Positions 63,562-64,000 of a stretch of DNA of 64,000 bases are shown piece after piece. The stretch comes from an uncultured Pelagimonas sp. (GTDB lineage: Bacteria > Pseudomonadota > Alphaproteobacteria > Rhodobacterales > Rhodobacteraceae). Location: the NCBI GenBank assembly GCA_947497905.1, contig CANMIH010000008.1, forward strand, positions 62,001 to 126,000. Direction: 5' to 3'. The first letter of the stretch is position 1. The number at the start of each line of letters is the position of its first letter. The notes beneath the pieces were generated by a model, which worked only from the letters and a program-made list of their open reading frames with translations, was not told the origin of the DNA and searched no databases. The position numbers and the translations under genes were made by a program.

Positions 63562-64000
63562 TTACAGTTTTGTAAGTGGGGCAGGTTTGAGGCAGCGCAT
63601 GACTGAATCCGGAAGTGTGCGGCCTCTGTCCGTTAGCACCAGCACTCCGCCATCCGTTTGAAAATCGCTTCCGTGATCATCGGGCACAGGCGCGGACAAC
63701 GGCGCGATGCCGACAACTTCAAACTGATCGCTGTCCCGCACTTGCCCGGCTAACATGTCGCGCGACAGATCTACTTTCGGGTCGATATCGTGCAAAAGTA
63801 CCGGCAAATGGCCATAATATTTGATCGCAATTTCATCGTCACGACTTAGCGCGCCGAACTGCACACCTGCTCCCATATCCCACCATCGAATGTGCTCGCG
63901 GCTTTTAAGCGTACCAGTCATCTGGTGGGCGCTGTCAGCTGGATGACCATTCAGATAGAGCTCAGACACCGGAGGCGTCTGATTGGCCAGAAGGCCTAAG
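63562..64000 (-). CDS. LssY C-terminal-domain protein, 5' end outside the window
   Basis: The frame is open to the right edge, so the GTG at 63969 is not the true start. The visible ~145 residues match the LssY_C pattern: a P.SELYL-like opening, LKSREHIRWWDMGAGVQFGALSRDDE and LLHDIDPKVDLSRDMLAG, closing with VLTDRGRTLP. In longer proteins this domain follows a PAP2 or DedA membrane part of lipid-phosphate enzymes. Its own activity is not known. It lies 66 bp before the ferric-reductase-like gene in the same orientation. Confidence 0.6.
   Translation of the reverse strand, partial: LGLLANQTPPVSELYLNGHPADSAHQMTGTLKSREHIRWWDMGAGVQFGALSRDDEIAIKYYGHLPVLLHDIDPKVDLSRDMLAGQVRDSDQFEVVGIAPLSAPVPDDHGSDFQTDGGVLVLTDRGRTLPDSVMRCLKPAPLTKL

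Overview
The window comes from an alphaproteobacterium, almost certainly the Rhodobacteraceae (Roseobacter group). The grounds are the gene repertoire and order: fused E1 2-oxoacid dehydrogenase, ALDH7 with an Lrp regulator, a ureDABC-DUF1127-ureEFG cluster, single-chain indolepyruvate ferredoxin oxidoreductase, a Hint-domain protein and an LssY_C protein. About 61 protein genes are supported. I saw no rRNA, tRNA, CRISPR array, intact insertion sequence or replication origin.

Layout. 1-5.4 kb: amino-acid/2-oxoacid catabolism (fused E1, FabD-like acyltransferase, Lrp, ALDH7) and a FrnE/DsbA-like protein. 5.4-7.8 kb: membrane hybrid kinase. 8.0-13.2 kb: complete urease operon on the minus strand. 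13.4-17.4 kb: Lrp regulator divergent from indolepyruvate oxidoreductase. 17.6-20.3 kb: metY, then an ArsP-type permease and an ArsR regulator sharing a compact divergent control region. 20.4-31 kb: housekeeping and stress genes (nuclease-fold protein, Gdx/SugE exporter, gamma-glutamyltransferase, PhnA, lipoprotein, DUF2975/HTH pair, hydroxyacid dehydrogenase, SH3 protein, ECF sigma plus glutathione transferase, Hint protein, LpxR). 31-36.5 kb: Ugd, a soluble GAF hybrid kinase and a PhoD-like phosphoesterase.

36.5-50.5 kb is the most distinctive part: a divergent surface-glycan locus for a nonulosonic (sialic/legionaminic-type) acid. The minus arm holds a MurJ/Wzx-like flippase, NeuA, NeuC and an initiating sugar transferase. 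The plus arm holds a CBS-domain/DegT aminotransferase fusion, an asparagine synthase, a PseA/WbpG-type amidotransferase, HisF2, an HpcH/HpaI-type aldolase-fold protein, NeuB, an 84-residue internally shortened NeuD, HisH2 and a GT-B-like protein. Amidotransferase plus HisH2/HisF2 predicts an amidino-decorated sugar. The central intergenic region carries a minus-strand terminator with no gene ahead of it, an imperfect dyad and a tiny leader ORF.

50.8-58.3 kb: a tightly overlapping operon for a family-5 (peptide/nickel type) ABC importer with two cytosolic phosphate-ester enzymes, divergent from a DeoR regulator. 58.5-64 kb: an apparent metal/redox operon (LssY_C protein, ferric-reductase-like flavohaem protein, response regulator, sensor kinase, small membrane protein, Tat-exported multicopper oxidase), cut by the window end.
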